Shown here: positions 43,622 through 56,482 of the stretch, one piece after another | Position numbering within the stretch: the stretch's first letter is position 1 | Layout of the letters: every line of letters begins with the position of its first letter | Source of the DNA: Bryopsis sp. KO-2023 | Taxonomy: Eukaryota; Chlorophyta; Ulvophyceae; Bryopsidales; Bryopsidaceae | Direction: 5' to 3' | DNA length: 64,000 nt | Assembly (NCBI GenBank): GCA_030272585.1 | Contig: BSYQ01000010.1 | Span: 3,348,001 to 3,412,000, forward strand | The notes under the pieces: generated by a model | Told to the model about the DNA's origin: nothing | What the model saw: the letters and a program-made list of their open reading frames with translations, nothing else | The model's database searches: none | Translations under genes and position numbers: made by a program

Positions 43622-46514
43622 TCAGTTTGTTATGCCAAGACCATCCGGACCCCTGAAATACTCATGTTTCATAGCTTCCTCCGGTGATATTCTCTGTGAG
43701 GGGGGGTATCTCAACATTCGGCTCAACAAATCCCATCCTTTGTCATCCATATGAGTCAACCTCCCCCTCAAATCTTCCCCAGTCCATTGTGGAAATTGGC
43801 TGATCAATGGATTGAGACTCGACACTCCGGGCCAAGTCTCTTCCGTGGGTGTCCCAATGCCTTCAAATATTCTAAGCAATTGTATGACTTCCTGCAAGGA
43901 TCGATCAACCAAGGATTCGTAAAAACAATATTTCAACGCACAGAAGCCGGGATAGAGAAGAGAAAAGTCCATCAAGATTTACATCAAGGAAATTTGCCTC
44001 AGCTTCGTCTGGCTTTTTTGTGGAGGTCTTTATTTACTTTTTTTTTTTATTATTTTTTTATGAAAGGTGCAGCAGACAATCATCGTCAGAAATAAAAAAT
44101 TCAACAATGTGTAGAAAAAAAATGCTACTCAAGAGCAATTTCTGACGAAAGATCCCCCCCCCCCCGAAAAAAAAAAAAAAAACACAAAAAAAAACGAAAT
44201 GTGCATGTGTTGTTCTCTTACGTTTTCGCCCTGGAAGATTGGATTTCCATCATTACACATTTCAGCAAAAATACAGCCAATCGACCACATATCCACTGCT
44301 GTCGAATAGTCCTTCGCATTGAATAAGATCTCGGGGGCTCTATACCATAGCGTTACGACTTCATGGGTATAAGACCTCACAGGCGGCATTATCTGTCTGT
44401 TCAAAAAAAAAAAGCAAAAGGAAAACAAAAACAAAAATTAAAAGAGAAAAACCAAAACTAGTTTGTGGAATGCTGTCCACGTTCTAAAGATCGACCACTG
44501 AACTTCACATTCTCCATTTTTGTTTTAAATTCGACACCAAGTGTAATGAATACATCCATGCATGCACATGCTCTTCCAAAATCCCAATTGAAGGGTTGCC
44601 AAATGATCAAGGGGTGCCCATGACTGCCATATCGATGTTGATATTTTGATGTTAACTTTTAAAAAAAGAAAAATAAATGCAGAGAAGGCATTGCATTCTC
44701 TCCACATAACTCCCTAAAATTCCTTCTTTGAAACCTTTGGGCGAATGTTATGTCACTAATACTCAAAAATCTGGACCACTTCTGGAGAGCTTGAAAAGTT
44801 CAAAAACGCATCAAATAAAATTCAATGAAAAAAACAATATAGATTTTTTTTCAAAGCCAGAATCGTTGGGGAAATAGTTTGCTCATTTTCTTTGAAATGC
44901 TCAGCTTAAACTAATTTTCTTCTCGGCATACCTTGCCAACCCGAAATCGGCCAGTTTAATTCTTCCATCTTGTCCATCCACTAAAATATTCTGGGGCTTT
45001 AAATCTCGGTGCAGCACTCTGACCAGCAAAGGGACAAAAAAATCATCAGATGAGAAAAACCATCCCTGCAGTAATTCAACCAAAAGTTCATCAAAAATTA
45101 GCTTTTTTTGCCACAAAAATGCGATTTAATTTTATTTTATGATATATGTATTATTGAAAAGGATTCTTCTTACTCCATCCATGAGAACGATTTTTCCAAG
45201 AAATGGGGAAGTGTGGAGCGGGTCTTTTCTGTTTTCGTTTGATTGCACGCAGCGAAACGCACGCAGCTCTGCGTTTTTTCAAAGATATGTGAATCGAGAA
45301 ACCCCACCTACCTCCTTTTATGAATATAGTCCACCGCGCTCAGAATTTGATAAAGCACTCTCTGGACGCAAAACAAACAAAACAAACGATATGAGTTGTC
45401 CATTTTCTCCTTCATTTATCATGAAGACTTTCTTTCCAAACTTAGTAAACACACTGGTGCGACCATTCTTTCGTTCCGCAGCTGCGCAACGAAATCTTCT
45501 ATTCTGGACGACACTGGCGACGACCCCCGGCAGCAGCAAAAGAGAGTTCGCCAAGCGATCCTCGGTCGCCCCAGGGCGGTTGGGCGCTTTTTTTTTTCTT
45601 TTCCTTCGGTCGACCCACCTTTTGCCTGTTGGGTTGACGTAAAGCGTCGGGATGTTGCGTCATGAACTTCTTCAGGTCCATTTCGACGAACTCGAAAACC
45701 AAATACAGGGATCTCTTGTTGCGATAAAAGACATCCGTCAAGCTGCGCGCGTGAGGAGAAAACAATACATCAACATAAAAAACAAACACCACCAACGTAC
45801 TGGTCTCAGGGGACAGTGCGCCCAAGGAGCAATGAAAAGCGAAAACATAGTTCCCCCCCCCAACACCTCGAGAAATAAAACAGATATCTCTTCGTCATTC
45901 TTGACGTCGATCGCGGGAAAACGACACGAACAGTATTCCTACAATCATAGAATTTCCGCATTCCCCGGGCCAAACCAAAAAAATGGCTGCGGAGGACCGC
46001 ACCTGACGATATTCGGGTGCTGCAGCTCTTTCAGTATAGAAATCTCCCTCGCGGCGGTCGTTGGGACGTAATCGTCTTCGGAGTCCACACGGACTCTCTT
46101 CAACGCCACCAATGCGAGGTTCTCCTTCTTTATCGCTTTGTAGACCTCCCCGTACGCGCCCTCCCCAACTTTAACTTCCAATTGATACTGGAGAGGCGAA
46201 GCATCCCAAAACGAAGTCGTCAAACCACCGAAAAAATGAAAAATAAAACGGCGTCGCAACGTATCGCTGTCAAAAAGCTGCTGCTCGGTTTTTCGTCCCG
46301 AGCCACGAGAAACGAGTTCTCGTCGTCGCGTTAGGGTCGATCTGACCCTTCGACGCAAATTCGTCGGGGATATCCCTCGTCTCCCCTGCTGATCGCCTCT
46401 ATACAAAAACGGTTATGATCTCAGTTTCACCATGCGGTCGGTTAGCATCGCTGCTTTCAATACCTGGTCCTCGACTTCCGCCCGGACCTCTTGGTCGTCC
46501 CGCATGTAAACCAT
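43622..46514 (-). CDS. Cyclin-dependent kinase of the CDK1/CDK2 type
   Basis: Exons 46514-46464, 46187-46003, 45742-45619, 45361-45312, 45018-44932, 44396-44222 and 43891-43622 join in phase, for 313 aa, typical of CDK1/2. The protein has the Gly loop [11 protein letters not shown], the ATP Lys in ALKRVRV, a PSTAIRE-helix variant PTTAARE, catalytic [17 protein letters not shown], the activation segment [19 protein letters not shown] with the CAK Thr, and SIGCIFAEM. The 17-residue N-terminal exon ([13 protein letters not shown]...) is inferred from a GTATTG donor and phase. Alanine replaces the Thr14 position of CDK1, while the Tyr15 position is kept. PTTAARE differs from PSTAIRE at two positions, so cyclin preference may differ. 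The gene belongs to the cell-cycle CDK group; the exact orthologue is not decided. Confidence 0.9.
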
Positions 46515-47252
46515 CGAAGCGGGGTTCGTCCAAGCAAAGGAAATAAAAAAGGGACGACCCGCACTCCCTCCTTAAGACAGCCAGTCGCTTTCTCTATCCC
46601 TCCAATCGTGCGTCTTTCCCTGGACCGAAACGAACTGGATGGGGAAAAAGACAGACTGCGCGGTCAAACCCTCCAGGCCTTCAGCGTCCTTTATCGTCTT
46701 ACAGTTTGATATCGATCGTTATCAGCCCCTGGAGTCCGTCGTGCGGCGTGTGCGTTCGATTGAAGGTCTGTATTATTGCATGCGTAAATTGTGCACTCCA
46801 CCACTGGATAAGACAGTGGCATCCTGCGTTCGCGAGTCGAAGGCCGTTTAGTAACTCCGCCTGCTTGACGAGAAAGCAAAAAGCGTTCGGAAGGTCAAAA
46901 ACTTTCGAGACAGACATGGGGACGGCTGGCAGGGAATGACAGAAACTGGAGCAAATCAGGAAGTGGAGGCGATTACTTTGCGGCCCAGTCACTCTGATCA
47001 CAGGACAGGCTTTGCCAGGAACATTTATTAGTCAGAGCACGTGGTCCAGGGAGTCGGGGGGTTGGAATATCCCGCGTCCGAAAACTGACTGCCCCCACCT
47101 GCGTGGTTTACTGTGGGGGATCTTATTTCCAGAATGGATGACTCATGTATCACATTTGCAACAGCGTGAAAAAAGTATCAAAGCTCAATAATTGACGCTT
47201 TTTATCGCCCCCACATCGTTTTCAAGGATTTATATTTTTGTGCAGGTAAGAT
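46515..47252. other. Region between the CDK and prolidase genes
   Basis: GC-richer than its surroundings. A 100-codon minus frame (47001-46699) and shorter plus frames are open, but none shows a known domain or start context. Probably 5' flank of the CDK plus 3' flank of the prolidase gene. A small exon cannot be excluded. Confidence 0.4.
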
Positions 47253-50200
47253 CTAAGTTACAGAGGCCATTGTGTTCTCTATCTCAGTGACAGTCCTAGG
47301 AACTCGAGTCATGGACATACACCCGTTCGGTGTGATCACGACATTGTCTTCCAGCCGCACTCCACCGAACCCCTGCAACCCAAACAAACAACCCAATCAT
47401 ACCTCCACACACAAACCCAGAAATGTCATTCACTGAGCCAGCCACCATAATCTTCTGTGCGTGGGTGTGGAGCTCCCCTATAAATTTCTTCTTGCACAGA
47501 AAACGGAACAAACAAACACACACAAACACTCGAAAAGTTGGCTCATCATTCTTAGAGGGGTGGGCACAAATCCCCATTCACATGGTGGATGGTCTCCTCT
47601 CACCTCAAATTCTTTCAGTTTTTCAGATACGAAAAAGTCTTTCGTCGAGGCCTCTTGAGTAGCTTCATCCAGCAGAGTTGGAATAAAATAGCACCCCGGC
47701 TCCACTGTCAAAACCATGTTTTCTTGCAGAGTTCGTGCCGTCCTCAAGTTCTTTCTACCAGGGTCGGTCGATCTTGGGGGACCATCCTCCGGATATCCAC
47801 CCACATCGTGCGTGTCAAGACCAAGCATATGCCCCAACCCTGGAAAAGGTGATTCCAATGATTTAGTTTTTCGTTCCCTCCAGGTTAAAGTTAAAGTTTT
47901 ACGGATGGTGGTTGACGTGCATCTGGTCAAGATATTCAAATATATATATATATATACAAAAAAAGAGAAAAATACAAGAGCACAACGTTTTTCTTTTCTT
48001 TTTCCTCTTTTTTGTTTTTTTGGGGGGGGGAAGTTGGAGGGGGGGCACACTTTCAATCTGACTAACAGGTGCTCCAGGTCTCGAGGGTTGTTCGAAATCT
48101 CATCTGGCTGAATTTTCCAACCTCGTGGGAATGGATCAGTCAAAATCAGCGATTACCGTGTGGCATGAAAACGCCTCCGAGAAACTTGCTCAGCATATCA
48201 TTCACGTCGCCCCTCAGCACACCACCATCGATGAGGCCTTGCAATATGCATCGTTCCGCCAGTTTGTGCATGTCCTGCAGAAATCACCACAACCGATGAA
48301 CGCTCAGGTTCGCCTGGAATTTTCCTTCGAAACGCATCCACGGCCCCATATGCGTTTCAAAGTCAGCATCCCAGACCAGTGTCAAAATGCATCTTTTTTG
48401 AATTTTTTCGTTTGTTTTCGACGCACCAGCATATTCACTCCCGGCTTCATTTCTTTTATCACGGATTGATGTGCATTCAAAACTGCTTCATACACCATCT
48501 TTTGATTTGGGGTGAATTTTCCGGAGGCCGGGAAAGTGGTGGTGATGTCACTGTCATAGCCATAGTATTTGCATCCCATATCGCACAGCACCAAATCTCC
48601 ATCCAAAATTTGACGATCTATGAAAACACACGTGCATATGTTCAAGCAGGCCACCTCATGAAACCAGATTCACGGCACAGGAAAAAATCACAAGGCCAAC
48701 CCCCCTCCAAAAAACAACCCGGAAAAAACCCGGAAAAAAACCGAAAGGGGCATGTAGAATGGCATGAATATGATCTTGCCGCAAAACAAGATTTAAAAGA
48801 AAAACATTTACTTATTTATTTAAAAACAAATAAAGAAGAATGGAAAGAACAAAACGAATTACCATTCGGAGCTCCTTCATGTCCATAATGCAGAACGGCA
48901 GGGTTAGGCCCCGACGCACTGATGGGCGTATATGCAGCTTTTCGAGAACCCCCGGCGAAGTAGCAATGATGTAAAAAATTGCTTTCCAGTTGATACTCCA
49001 TCATGCCAGGTTTGCAGCTCTGGATCATCTTGCAATGGCTTTCTGACGCAATCTTGCTGGAATATTGCAAAATCTCGATCTCCTCCGGAGTCTTAAACTG
49101 CACAATACGATTTTTGAGTGCAGATCTTGTTTAAATAAGATATCAATTCCTGCGTTCTACCCGATCGTAATATCGACCAAATGGACCAGGCCATTTTCTT
49201 TTTTCAAGTCTTGAAATCCACATTGTTTCTGAAACTTTTTTAAATTATAAAACCAAAAAGGTTGCTACTGATTTGGCTATTTTTTAGTATTTTCTAAAAT
49301 AATTTCCAGGTCTCGCAGATAGGGCAGTACTGTACTGCAAATATATTTGATATTAAAAACTCTCTTCATTTTTTTTTAGATATTTTTAAGAAAGAAAAGA
49401 GTACAAGAGAGATCACATATTCTTTGACGATGCAACACGACAGTATGGAAAATGAGAAAAATGGAATTTTGAAACCTTTCGACTTGACACCACCACCTTG
49501 GTGGTGCTCTACTTTTCTGGTTTTTCCCCACCACCACCACCACCACCACAATACAAGAAAATCTGTTGAAAAAACATGAGAATTCAAGGAGTTGCTGGAC
49601 TTACCACGCGGCACTCTCTCAGTACTGGGTAGAGGTGCTCTGTTTCTTTCTTGAAGTTTTTGATGCCATCGAATTCAGCGGGCAAACAAGCATTCCCACT
49701 GGAAGTGTTAGAAAAAAAGAAAAAAAACATTGTCAAGATGAAAATCCTGTGAAAAGATCCAGAGACAGACACATGGACGCATTCCTTTTTCCCTTTTTCT
49801 TTGTTTTACGAACTCTTCCCTGTCGATGATTCACTGGAAGTCATTTTATCATCCAAGAAAATTGAATTAAAAAACAGAAAACAGGTAAAAGCAAAACCTG
49901 GGTATTTATAGAGGAAAATATAAATGGAAAATTACATTTGCCTACCTGTCGGAGTTTGTGCCAGACATGAGGTGCAAGCATGCTGGGTTCATGGATTTCA
50001 AAACTGCTTCTATTTCGTCTGTGTAGCGAACTTCATCCACTGCATAAATGCTTTTGCAATCGTCCGTAGTTTTCAAGGCACCCATCCAAACGGCATATGA
50101 TGGGGGGAGCCGGGGCATGAACAAAACGCTCTTACCCTTTACTCGTTCAAATCACAAAAAGCGAAGAACAAAAAAAAATCATTTAGTTTCAGAAAAAAAA

Positions 50201-51674
50201 GTAATAATAAAATAATAAAAAAATGCTTTTCAGGTCCGATCGCAAAAAAGAAAAGAAAAAAAGTTACAAGAAAAGGCTCGCGGAAATTAATCGCTGGATT
50301 ACAGAAAGAAAGGATGGTGGAAGAGAGAAAAAGAGATGCAATATTTTGGGTGGAAAAGGATATTTACCGTTTTGATGTCGATTGCTCCATACCAGTTGGG
50401 CTCTGTAACTCCAAACAGGTAGTGAAAATAACTTTCCTGTCTGCACGGCCCCAAAAACCACGATTCACGAACAAAAAATAAAATTTGAAAAGGAAAATTC
50501 GGACAAAGAAAAATGATTGAGGTGGCAGGAGGGAAACACCCCACCGTCTCTTCCAAAGAGTTTCTTTTTTTTTCCCTCAAAGAAAAAAGACGGTGAACCG
50601 ATTGGCCGAAAGGAGAATGTTAGTTTTTTTTTTGGGACCATTTTTTATTCAACATTTTCTGGGCAGAAAAAGCAAACGAAATATCGATGGCCTCACCTGA
50701 ACACGGGTTCATTGTCAGTGTCGTAATGATTCGAAGCGGCGCCCCCCTGTGCAAACACACCAAAGAGATTCTGGCAGCCATGTCTCAAATAAACATCCCA
50801 ATCATTGGATGTCCCAATAATAGTTCGTGCTCAAAGAGTCACAGTCAAAACAAGGGCTTTTTCATTACCGACAATGCATTGGTCATTGGTCATTGGCACC
50901 CCCCAAAAAAATCAACCATGAAATCATGAAAAAGCACCTTGAATATGGCAACCCCTTGCTCCGCGGCCGGCACTTTTTTCTGCATGCCATCGACAAGCTT
51001 CCCTCGAGTCTTTGAGTGCAATTTCTTTCGAGACACCCTATTGCAAAATCAAACATTTAAAAAAGTCACTTTTGCATTCACGTTACACTTTGATCTTCTG
51101 TCAGGAATCGATTTTTTTTTGTCGGATGAAACAAGCAGTGAGGCCAAAAATGGAATTCTGATGGCACCATACGAAAAATTTGGATCTGTGATTAAAAGGA
51201 AAAGAAGGCCAACCATGGATGATAAAGCATGCCCCCCCTTTAACCTGGGGAATAATGAGTTGGTGAAAAAACAAACAAACTGATGTTTTCATGAAACGCA
51301 GCTCCGCGAAAAAAAAAAATTAGAAAGCAATCCAAGCACAAGTCGATCAGCTCAGATTCTGCAAAAGATATGACGGAAAGGGTGGGAACCCCCATGCAAC
51401 TAGGCCAGCACAATTCCGATCGAGTTAAGGCCTCCATTATTCCCATCACATGCTAGCAGGGGTGTCACCTGAGGGTGTCCAACCCCCTGTGATAGACGTC
51501 GGGGGCCTCCATGCTGCAAACGGCAATTCCAACTCTTTTTTTGGTGCGGTGGCTGCGATCGAAGCGCGATGAGAAGGTGGGATGGGAGGGTGCTTTCAGC
51601 GATCGTCGAGAAACCAATCGACAAGGGAGTCTAAAACCAGAAGCAGTGGTTGGATGGGACAGAATCGTCGCCAT
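47253..51674 (-). CDS. PEPD: Xaa-Pro dipeptidase (prolidase), with presequence
   Basis: Eleven exons join in phase for 537 aa: 51674-51469, 51037-50938, 50746-50697, 50440-50368, 50136-49946, 49698-49605, 49097-48863, 48617-48427, 48274-48157, 47839-47604, 47372-47253. Prolidase cleaves dipeptides with C-terminal proline, using two metal ions. The N-domain has VFRQESYFHYLFGV and FMPRLPPSYAVWMG. The pita-bread fold carries all five metal ligands: the Asp pair in VLCDMG and SDITTTF, the His in PHGLGHMLGLDTHD, and Glu in LTVEPGCYF and VRLEDNVV. The first ~45 residues (MATILSHPTTASGFR..., S/R/P-rich, almost no acids) precede the family's normal start and look like an organelle presequence. An internal Met (MEAPDV) could give a cytosolic form. 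Length is human-like (about 490 aa) plus the extension. Confidence 0.93.
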
Positions 51675-52198
51675 CTTCGCTGTGGGGTGTTGATAAAGAA
51701 TGATAAGTTCAGCGAAGGACACCTGCCACAACGGATCGACGTGTTGGGATATATATTTGTACATATCTATTTTCTCTGTTTGAAGGAGGGGGGGGATTTG
51801 AGATTCTTGAATTGCCTTCGTTTGAAAGGAAGCCTACCAGACCCCCTTGCAACAGGCTTGCACTGAAAACGTCATCCTCACTGGTTTTCCACCAGTGAAC
51901 AATACTTAAGTTTTGGGGTTTGATCTAGAAAACGGAGGTTGGTTGGTAGTTGGGTGGTCGAATTCATCCTCACAAATCTCCCAATTGAAAACCACCCTTG
52001 CCCAAACACACAAACTCAGAATGATCACAAAATGACCACCCCCCCAAGCATTACACCATCTATACTCTTTTACATATCAAATCTAACCTGACTCCCGGCT
52101 AGATAAACCACGCAGCAGCTTGCACTCTCGACGAGAAAACACCGATTACACACAGCACCAACATTCTCTGTGAAATTTTTTACTCTTGTTTTGTTTTT
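51675..52198. other. Intergenic between prolidase start and scramblase end
   Basis: Contains the prolidase 5' flank with a G run at 51787-51795 and no further coding signal. The scramblase stop lies at 52199. Confidence 0.6.
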
Positions 52199-55100
52199 TT
52201 AATTGTCGCTCAGCATGTCCGAAATCCCCCCCCAGAATCCGGTGCCACCATCGCTGTCGCCGCCACCCCCGCCAAAAAACCCACCGTCATCCCCTTCCCC
52301 ACTATCCAGCCACTCACCCTCATTGGAATCCCCAGGCGAGTCGTCCCCACCTTCAAAACCTAGCAGAAAAAGCCCGATATTCAGATGCAAAGCAAAAAAA
52401 AACATTCCGGCGAAAAAAACCACACCACTGTGCAATTCGGTCAAGAATGACAACCACCAGTCAGTCATGAAGATTAAAACCTAGGTCAGGAGTAAGATGT
52501 GGGCTGTTGGAATGGTATCAATCGATCAATCATAATTATGCTTGAGAGGAAGCTGCCTAGCCCGTCCATCTACTGGAATCTGTTAACTGAGCAACCACCC
52601 TGAATTTTTGACACTCACTTGATCCTTCAGCACCTTCTGCACCTGGAGCGCCTTCTGCAGCTGTGGCGCCTGTCATTTTCAGAGGAGGTCAAAACTGAAG
52701 GAAATGCAGTGGATTCATTGAAATTCAAAATAGAGCAAAAACGAACCCACCAATACCAGGCCCATGATTGAAAATTAAAATATTGAAAAAAAACCACTAA
52801 CGTTTCCTTAGTGCTGTGGCACTGCCATGCTTTGATTTGAAAAACAAAATTGAAACTTAGAAATTACAGTCCATCTATTTTTTCGCTTTCATTCTTGAAA
52901 AAAAAAAAAAAAGATTGATATAGCACCTAAGAACCAAAAAACTCGGTTAAAAAAAAAAAAGAAGGGAAAAAAAATCACGAACGATTGAATAAACTACCTG
53001 CCGCGGCTCCTGCAGCTTCATCGCCCCCTCCCATTCCACCAATGGGCAAGAAAATAGGGGGTGCAAAAAATCCGCCTGAATCTGCCAGATTCACAAGAAA
53101 AACAACACAACAGTTTGTTCGCTTTCACACCAGCTTTCAGCCATTTTCTTCCTGGATCTGTTTTCACAACTAAAAATAAAAAAAAAATCATTGCTCAGGA
53201 GTTTCACTTAAGTTTTCATATAATTGCTGATTCTACCCACACCAGCATGTTGCATTGGTTTGTTTCAATAATCATTTGGTGGTCTTTTTTTGAATCAAAA
53301 AAAGATAAAAAGCAATTGTGTGTTGAGTTGTTTTTTTCATCGTATGTTTTCTTCTTACGCGAATGCTGCGAGAAATAATCGAAATCTATTGTCATTGCGC
53401 ATGCCAGTGCCAACATTCTTTCGCTCAGCTGCAGGGGCCTAGCAACAACCTGCACGCAAAAACCACCCAAAAATCCATCAGACTTCCATACGATATGCCA
53501 CTATTCATTTTCAAATTTTCTTTAATTAATTAATTTGTTTATATTTTTTTTTCATTTTTTCAATAAGACAATCCTCAGCAACAGTTCAAGGAAAAGTAAA
53601 GTTGATGCTCTATATGGCAGACCTGCTAGATGGTGCCCCCAAAGAACACCAACACAGAACAGAGGCTGCCACATGTGTGCAAATTTTCTAACACCAGTTT
53701 CTTCTTTTTCTTTTTTTTAATACTCGTGGAGCTAGAAAATCTGCACAATCATAGAAACCCCCTTTCTTCGGTAATGTTTGAGAAAATCAAAACGCACTCA
53801 AATCGACACCTGCAAAAAATCATATCGCAACTGCTGCAACAAAACACGACGAGTTTCTGGCTCACCAATTGATTCCCAGTGAAAGTGGGGATGACTTCGA
53901 CCCCTGTGCGCAACTTGCCGACGGGGGTGACTGCAGGCAGATCTGGATTTTTTGTCCTGGCTGCCAGCGTTTCTGTCACTTGTTTGGCAGCCACTTCTGG
54001 AGGCTGCCCGAAGTGAATAACGTATTTTCCGGCATCGGTGAACAGCTCCTTTCCAAAGCCCTGAAAATTTCTGTCGATAAGAGCCAGGGTTCCTGAACAA
54101 GGGAGGCAAATGGAGGGGTCAGGACAAGATAAAAAACAGCAAGGAAATTTTCCAAAATGAAAATTTATTCCAACTCCTGGCAGAAAAGGAGGAGGAGGGG
54201 CAAATTAGGGTATTTCCCCTTTCCCCCCCAACCCCAAATAAATAAAAAGAAAGAAAGAAAGAAAGAAAGAAAATTTTCAACATGAGAAAAAACAACTTCC
54301 GATTTCCAGAACCATAGCATCTTTCAATATTGACAACGACTGAGGAAAATTCTGAAAATTCCTCCCCGACCCCCCAAAAAAAGCAACACAAAAATTCACA
54401 CGCACACATGGATGAACAAACCTCCTGTGGAATCCTTGAGCTCAAATTCCCACGCCAAAAAATTTCCTCCAATTTCTGCGAATTGCTTATTGCCCAAGTA
54501 CATGTCATAATTTCTTCTGTACAAATGCCAGCGCTGGTGGATGGAACCAATCACTTCCCCCTCTCCATCCTCCACATACATCGTGCTGCTTATCAAATAC
54601 ATAGGCCGCCGGATTCTGAAAATGATCTGACTGCCTGTCTGAAGCCACACAGAAAAAAAAAAAAAAAAAAAGATCGTCTCGGTTTTCAGTTGAAACATCC
54701 GACCCAACCAATTATTCTCACTCTTATTACTTTTTTTGTTATCATCAAAATCTCTTGTGTGAAATCTCTTGAGGAAATTGAAACAGCCAAGGGCAGATTT
54801 TGAAACTGAAAATCGTGTTTCGACTTGCACATTAATGTATCTATTACCAATTATAGATGATGCCATCATGTTTTTTTTTTAATTACTTTATTAAATTATT
54901 ATTATTTCAGAGAAGAACCTAATAGAATGTGAAAAAACTATTCGTTTCCTGGGTGGGAAAATTATTGTCCAAGAAAATGAAAAAAAGTTTTGTCTTGATT
55001 CTAAACGTTTTACCGTCAGCGCTGAAAACTGTGGCCGTCAGACTGCGGCGAGTTTTGAGCAGCTGCCTTCCGACTGCATTTCCTATTCCCGTTATGTCCT

Positions 55101-56357
55101 CTGCAATGAGAGCTACCGGATTTCCATCTTGGTCAAGCACAGTGTATTTATTCGCCTGATTGGAAAAATAAAAACAAAAACGAAACTCTATCCATCCATA
55201 AGTTGGTTTAAAAATTCCAAACGACTGGTTCGCCCATTTCATGAAAACGAAAACGGACGCTGCATTTCAAAACACGATGATTTTTCTAACTCCCCCCCCT
55301 CCCCGCAATAAGCCAACCCAACGTATCATTTCAGCATTCATGTACGAGAGGATGAGTTTTTCCAACCACCAATTTCAAATTTTTCCAACCATCAATGTAA
55401 AAACGATTGTTTGCATCCCCTCACCTGTTCAAATCCAAGCAGCACGGTGCCCCTGAAGAGAAAATACAAAATCATGCCAACAAAGAAACCATAATGCATG
55501 CATCGAGTATTACAATAGAAACATATCTGCTATCACATAATTTTATTTCAAGTGTATTCTCATGGCCTCTTTTTTTTTTGGGGGGGGGGGGGGGGTCAAT
55601 TTCGCCTCACCATTCTATTGCTCTTGTGATAATCAAGGCTGGATGATTAACGACAGAGGCCACCTGATTCGACACACATGCACAGCCAATATTTTCTCAA
55701 CTGCATTATCAGTTAGATTTCAAATTCCATTGAAGGGTTCAGTACAGATTACCCAATCGATTCAGCTCAAACAATGCAGAAACAAAAAAATTTGCAGAAA
55801 CAGAATAATACAGTGGAATAATTATCATAAATTTGATTGGTTGATCATCCATTTTTTCAAAGTTTCTTCCACCCCTATATAGATTTTTTCACCCCCCCCC
55901 CAAAAAAAAAATGCATTCACCACATTCACACCTGAAGGTCAGAAGCGTGCGTTTCTGCCGGTTGAATCTCGTTTGCCTCCTGCTGAGCGAGTTCGTTTCG
56001 TCCCGGTCGCCGCTCCTCCTCCGCTCTAGAAGCCTCCCTACGCTTTTGCTCCCTTTCCCATCGAGCCGAGCCACCCTCGCTCGTCGAAAAAGCACGACCA
56101 GCCCCCCGCAGGCCGAATCCACAACCCTCCGCTAACTTACTCAGACCACCTTCAGAAACGCTCCTTTCGCGGCTTTCGAGCAGTGAATTGGATCCCCAAT
56201 GGAGACGTCGAGATGATTGGCAAGGTTTAGGTTTCGGGTTCGCAAGGGTGTGGAGCGAAACGGTTGGAAAAGCAACACCAGCAAGACGAACTGCGTTCGT
56301 TTCCTGCGCTTGAAGCACAACTCCAGCCAACCTCAACAAACGCTGCCGTCTGATCAT
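52199..56357 (-). CDS. Phospholipid scramblase family protein, probably mitochondrial
   Basis: Nine exons join in phase: 56357-55930, 55452-55425, 55155-55014, 54634-54422, 54092-53866, 53449-53359, 53075-52998, 52669-52619, 52359-52199; 1,419 nt, 472 aa. Family features in order: GTVLLGFEQ-ANKYTVLDQDGNPV, GRQLLKTRRSLTATVF, GEVIGSIHQRWHLYRRNYD, FLAWEFELKD, GFGKELFTDAGKYVIHFG, and the C-terminal helix MLALACAMTIDFDYFSQHS. The first ~140 residues start MIRRQRLLRLAGVV and are rich in R, S and E, like a mitochondrial presequence plus linker (compare PLSCR3 and yeast Aim25). After the helix a ~90-residue Gly/Ala/Asp tail (GGMGGGDEAAGAAA, FFGGGGGDSDGG) replaces the usual short end. Donor choice for exon 1 (55930 rather than 55932) is forced by phase. 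Lipid transfer activity is a family inference. Confidence 0.88.
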
Positions 56358-56482
56358 GACGCTTTCAAAGACGCCACAACTGTTTTTGCCACTCCTGAAT
56401 CGTCAATACTGAAATGGAAACCTTGCAAATGAGCTGAGGTGGCAGAGATTGAACTAAACAGAGAGAGGAAAACTGACGAAAA
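56358..56482. promoter_or_regulatory. Short divergent promoter region
   Basis: Only 125 bp lie between the start codons of the minus-strand scramblase (56357) and the plus-strand AKR gene (56483). If the second AKR Met (56561) is used the gap is 203 bp. A shared bidirectional promoter is likely. Confidence 0.5.

Noticed and set aside
46699-47001. 100-codon minus frame between CDK and prolidase
   Set aside because: No domain or acceptable start found; kept only as a possible unresolved exon in the intergenic note.
52203-52484. Proline-rich plus-strand frame
   Set aside because: It is antisense to the Gly/Asp-rich last scramblase exon, which has splice and phase support.
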